Shown: positions 33,540 to 35,996 of the stretch, piece by piece
How positions within the stretch are numbered: position 1 is the first letter of the stretch
How the letters are laid out: each line of letters starts with the position of its first letter
Assembly (NCBI GenBank): GCA_029260055.1
Contig: JAJDDX010000030.1
Span: forward strand, 1-35,996
Reading direction: 5' to 3'
Length of the DNA: 35,996 nucleotides
From: Phycisphaerae bacterium
GTDB taxonomy: Bacteria; Planctomycetota; Phycisphaerae; UBA1845
Made by a program: the position numbers and the translations under genes
The notes under the pieces: model-generated
Told to the model about the DNA's origin: nothing
The model's database searches: none
The model's input: the letters and a program-made list of their open reading frames with translations, nothing else

Positions 33540-33629
33540 TTTTCTATGTTTGATTTACTGAACTAATATCTTTATTCATCATTTAAGATTTGCATCCATG
33601 ACATTCATCAATCACTTTATGAATTAAAC

Positions 33630-33782
33630 ATGATTATTTTTCTCGTGAAAGATACCTTTGATTCAATGGTAAATGATGTAAAATTTTATTCAAATGGGTT
33701 GATCATAGCATTAGAAAATAAACGACATGTGGAAGATTCTGACTGTGTACAAAAAAATCAAAAAAATGCTGAAATGCTGTAG
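33630..33782 (+). CDS. 50-residue ORF, possibly the 5' part of a frameshifted gene
   Basis: ATG 33630 to TAG 33780-33782, protein start MIIFLVKDTFDSMVNDVKFY. The neighbouring frame continues protein-like from 33776 (AVDEYLEMRKDRNLKIDLI) past this stop and runs to 33886, so a single-base indel near 33776 probably split one ORF. The joined product would be about 85 residues. I do not recognise the family. Confidence 0.35.
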   Translation: MIIFLVKDTFDSMVNDVKFYSNGLIIALENKRHVEDSDCVQKNQKNAEML

Positions 33783-33840
33783 ATGAATATCTGGAAATGA
33801 GAAAAGATAGGAATCTAAAGATTGATTTAATTTTTCTGTG

Positions 33841-34283
33841 TCATTTCACTATTAACAAGGGGCATGTTAACCCTTGTACAAGATAGTTCGCCATACTCTG
33901 ATGGTATTTTTCCTCAACATGCTTTATTTTTGTCTGACCTATGATTACCATGTCGACTTTATTTTTTTCAACATATTCGACTATTGAATCAGGGGCAAAT
34001 GATGATTTTAAAATGGCATGTTTAATCGGTATGGACAATCCCTTGACATCCGATTCGATTTTTTGCAATTCTTTTTCAATGAGTTTTTCTTCTTCTTCAA
34101 ATTTTTCATCCCTGCTTTTTCTAAAAAAAGATAGACCAGATTGGTTTTCTATGCATGTGATTAGAGTAATTTGGGCATCAAGTTTTTTTGCAAGTTCAAT
34201 TGCGGATTTTAGACACCCTGTTTGGCACCTTCAGTTGCGTTGTAGGGTACTAAAATGGACTCAAACTTGAAATTTTTTTCCAT
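33841..34283 (-). pseudogene. Universal stress protein (UspA family), frameshifted
   Basis: From ATG 34283 the first frame gives MEKNFKFESILVPYNATEGA then stops at the TAA read from 34211. The next frame continues directly with LKSAIELAKKLDAQITLITC and the rest to 33841, ending CPLLIVK. Joined across one missing base in the GGG/TGTC region (about 34208-34218), the protein is about 147 residues, the right UspA length, with the usual N-terminal strand ILVPYNAT. The ATP-loop G-x2-G-x9-G(S/T) is replaced by GQTKIKHVEEKYHQSMANYL, so nucleotide binding was already doubtful. Either a true pseudogene or a sequencing error; only a C-terminal 75-residue ORF is otherwise translated. Confidence 0.65.
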
Positions 34284-34479
34284 TGTTCAATTACTGATTA
34301 ATTAATGTAGAATTTAACCTTAAGATTAATGTCAAAAACGAGAATTAGGTAATTGATAAAATACACAATCATCAAGAACGGATAGGGTTTGCATGAAGTT
34401 AGATCCCATTTGAAAAAAAGGTGTTTTCATAATTGAGAAATTTGAATCAGTTTAATTATGGACTGATCAGTCCAAGATC

Positions 34480-34611
34480 ATGAGCGTTAAAGGAATGTAT
34501 ATTCTAAACAGTGGGGAATATGCAGAAGAGAAAATCCGAGAAGCCCTTAGAATATTATGCACAGACAGAAAAAATGAATTTCAAGAATTTGATCTGATAA
34601 TTAAAGAATGA
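34480..34611 (+). CDS. 43-residue hypothetical protein
   Basis: ATG 34480 to TGA 34611 (start MSVKGMYILNSGEYAEEKIR), acidic and helical, with a single Cys. A possible AT box (TTTAATTATG) lies about 25 bases upstream. Not recognised. The 196 bases upstream (34284-34479) hold nothing else I can name. Confidence 0.45.
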   Translation: MSVKGMYILNSGEYAEEKIREALRILCTDRKNEFQEFDLIIKE

Positions 34612-34786
34612 CCCTGAATCAGTGTAAATGAATACTGATTCCATTTTGAATCACTGTCTCATTTTGCAATTTTTTGCTTAATGATGTGTTCCTAAGTTGT
34701 TTTTTTTGAAACCCTTGCTGCTTTGGGTGGCTTTCCCAACATTCAAAGATGGGTGATTCTTGATAAATTTGAATTGGATCAAAACT

Positions 34787-34897
34787 ATGATTAAAACAAA
34801 ATGTGACCGATGCGGTTCTGACTTAGGCACGGAAAGTAAGAAAACCAAGCAACGATTTTGTGGAAATTGTAAGAAAAAATTTGATTTGTATAAATAA
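34787..34897 (+). CDS. 36-residue zinc-ribbon protein
   Basis: ATG 34787 to TAA 34897. CDRC (6-9) and CGNC (25-28) separated by a polar basic loop (GSDLGTESKKTKQ) form a mini zinc ribbon; the tail is KKKFDLYK. It fits the group of CxxC microproteins in this window. 11 bases separate its stop from the convergent membrane gene. Confidence 0.55.
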   Translation: MIKTKCDRCGSDLGTESKKTKQRFCGNCKKKFDLYK

Positions 34898-34908
34898 TAA
34901 TTTTTAAA

Positions 34909-35184
34909 TCATTCTGCCGGTTTCCTTTCCTTTCTTTTAACAGTGTCTTTTTTCCTTCGTGCACCAAAGCTAATCAAAACCAGTAAGAACCCTACGCCGA
35001 TTAAAATGCCTGATAGCATTCGATAAGCTTGATTTTGGTCTTCAGATATTAGCAGATCAATGACTTCCTCCTCGCTCATCCCTGATTGACCTATTGGCTC
35101 TTCTGCAGATATGATGGTGAATACCATGCCTACAATTATCATTGCAATTCCTCCGGCTAGAATCCTTTTATCTACTAAGACCAA
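34909..35184 (-). CDS. Two-helix membrane protein of unknown function
   Basis: A 91-residue protein starting at TTG 35184, with two membrane helices (about residues 8-26 and 56-75). Between them is an acidic loop (SEEEVIDLLISEDQNQAY) and after them a Lys/Arg-rich tail (RRKKDTVKRKERK), which fits an inside-positive C-terminus. No family recognised. Its stop faces the zinc ribbon gene. Confidence 0.6.
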   Translation of the reverse strand: MVLVDKRILAGGIAMIIVGMVFTIISAEEPIGQSGMSEEEVIDLLISEDQNQAYRMLSGILIGVGFLLVLISFGARRKKDTVKRKERKPAE

Positions 35185-35286
35185 TTATTTTTTAATAATT
35201 TTCATCATATATTAGGCATTTTCTTTATGCTGTTTTTAGCACTAGTCCGAACTAGTGGTTTTTTTAAATAGCGAACATCTAAAATT

Positions 35287-35808
35287 ATGCTTGTGAAGAA
35301 AATTCTGGTGCTGCTGTTTTCGCTAGTAATTTTAATGCCGTTTGCATTTGCAGATGATTCGAATGTCGGTACAGTCGAATGGAAAAAGCAAATCATTTCT
35401 CCAAACTCATTTGTTGACATAATTGTCAAAGATGATGATATGAACAAAAAAGAATATCCTAATTTTGCAGATAAATTTTCAATTTTTGTCTGGTCTGATA
35501 CTTCTTTAGGTGGTCTGGAAATCCCTGTAGTTGAAACAGGTGTGTACAGTGGAATTTTCAAAGGGAGTGTGTACATTGCTGATTCTGGTCAAACTCTCAG
35601 CAATCGTCTAGTTTCAATGCCAGGTGATATTTTATATGCAAAATATGTTGATTTTACATTACCTGACGGTGACACTAGAGAAATTATTTCATCAGCCATT
35701 GTAAAAATTCCCGGTCAAAATATGGATGTCCTTCTTAGCCAGTTGAATCCTCCTGCATCTCAGTCTGCTGAAAATCATTCCCAATTCTTTTTTCCATTGG
35801 AGTCATGA
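35287..35808 (+). CDS. Secreted or surface protein of unknown function
   Basis: A 173-residue protein with a classic signal peptide: basic start MLVKK, hydrophobic core (ILVLLFSLVILMPFAF) and cleavage near ALA-like FAFA-D at residue about 22. The mature part is beta-rich (VETGVYSGIFKGSVYIAD), typical of thaumarchaeal surface beta-sandwich proteins. The last 20 or so residues (QSAENHSQFFFPLES) are read from DNA antisense to a VWA-like gene start at 35735-35950, so the natural C-terminus may have been replaced. No lipobox or sortase-like motif. Confidence 0.65.
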   Translation: MLVKKILVLLFSLVILMPFAFADDSNVGTVEWKKQIISPNSFVDIIVKDDDMNKKEYPNFADKFSIFVWSDTSLGGLEIPVVETGVYSGIFKGSVYIADSGQTLSNRLVSMPGDILYAKYVDFTLPDGDTREIISSAIVKIPGQNMDVLLSQLNPPASQSAENHSQFFFPLES

Positions 35809-35950
35809 TCACTTTGTTTTCTTTTAGACGTGTTTTTGTTTCTGTTTTATCTGACATTTCTACAATTATGTTTTCATTTTCAGACCATCTTCTAACAAGA
35901 AAAGTTGCTATTTCAACTAAAGAGTCATTTTGTAATTGAATTGATTGCAT
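35735..35950 (-). pseudogene. Truncated N-terminus of a VWA/CoxE-like gene
   Basis: From ATG 35950 the first about 54 residues (start MQSIQLQNDSLVEIATFLVR; then NENIIVEMSDKTETKTRLKE, IMTPMEKRIG) match my memory of the N-terminus of a large thaumarchaeal von Willebrand A domain (CoxE/CobT-like) protein, which is several hundred residues long. Here the frame ends after 71 codons in unrelated sequence antisense to the secreted gene. The stop codon of the preceding gene touches its ATG (TAA-ATG). A 3' deletion or rearrangement is inferred; a gene of this length could instead be novel. Confidence 0.5.
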
Positions 35951-35996
35951 TTAGTTTCCAAACATTGAAGTTATGATGTCACTTACTTTTTGATAC
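35951..35996 (-). CDS. C-terminal end of a gene truncated by the window edge
   Basis: The last 14 codons of a leftward gene (YQKVSDIITSMFGN then TAA) are visible at the right end. It directly precedes the VWA-like start, the position where a MoxR-type AAA ATPase usually sits beside a VWA protein. The identity of the ATPase is inferred from context only. Confidence 0.4.
   Translation of the reverse strand, partial: YQKVSDIITSMFGN

Noticed and set aside
33941-34270. 109-codon plus-strand ORF
   Set aside because: Runs antisense across the frameshifted UspA gene. Composition is Ser/Phe-rich like a mirror of Glu/Lys codons, so it is a shadow.
1-35996. CRISPR array, transposase, integrase, toxin-antitoxin or restriction genes
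   Set aside because: No regularly spaced repeats, no DDE/recombinase motifs and no methyltransferase-endonuclease pair seen. The lone methyltransferase at 16833 has no partner and lacks DNA-methylase motifs such as DPPY/NPPY.

Overview
The window looks like a chromosomal piece of an AT-rich ammonia-oxidising marine or freshwater archaeon (Nitrososphaerota/Thaumarchaeota, Nitrosopumilus/Nitrosarchaeum type). The reasons are the split methylmalonyl-CoA mutase with MeaB and epimerase (used in the thaumarchaeal 3-hydroxypropionate/4-hydroxybutyrate CO2-fixation cycle), archaeal TFB, family-B DNA polymerase, a Hef-type helicase, archaeal-size triosephosphate isomerase, many very small CxxC proteins, short or absent leaders, and frequent TTG starts. 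The genus is inferred from memory of gene content, not from a search.

Layout. 1-6133 (+): S-adenosylhomocysteine hydrolase (5' end cut by the window), methionyl-tRNA synthetase, an alpha/beta hydrolase, a decayed Cys-rich gene, an EF-Tu/SelB-like protein with a degenerate G domain, a 39-residue zinc ribbon and ketol-acid reductoisomerase. 6143-14766: B12-binding mutase subunit (-), a DnaJ-type zinc protein, TFB, a winged-helix regulator, a ribbon-helix-helix-like protein (-), M1 aminopeptidase, a membrane-anchored protein, MeaB and the mutase large subunit. 14767-17768 is a roughly 3 kb accessory stretch that separates the mutase from its epimerase. It holds microgenes (several with Cys pairs), a broken C2H2 finger and a lone methyltransferase. 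17769-21144: epimerase, two DUF1059 genes, a DUF6659-like protein, an HTH-CBS regulator, further tiny zinc-finger genes and two pairs of direct repeats. 21165-27962 is a leftward run: pyruvate phosphate dikinase, triosephosphate isomerase, SemiSWEET transporter, DNA polymerase B and dCMP deaminase-type protein. 28188-33539: zinc ribbon, Hef-like helicase, parvulin, radical-SAM MqnE/CofH-family enzyme, thiamine-binding MTH1187-family protein and a DUF389 membrane protein. 33540-35996 is a decayed end: a frameshifted universal stress protein, small ORFs, two membrane or secreted proteins, and a VWA-type gene that appears cut off after about 55 codons.

How the genes fit together. Mutase subunits, MeaB and epimerase form one functional set: (R/S)-methylmalonyl-CoA racemisation and isomerisation to succinyl-CoA. 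PPDK and TPI supply gluconeogenic carbon flow from the same fixation cycle. TFB, the winged-helix protein, the RHH-like protein and HTH-CBS are regulators.

The most unusual signal is the density of microproteins with paired CxxC or C2H2 motifs (about a dozen in 36 kb, counting broken copies). Most are shorter than 62 codons, and several sit end to end in convergent pairs. Several appear to be decaying, while all large metabolic genes are intact. I saw no tRNA, rRNA, CRISPR array, transposase or recognisable defence system.
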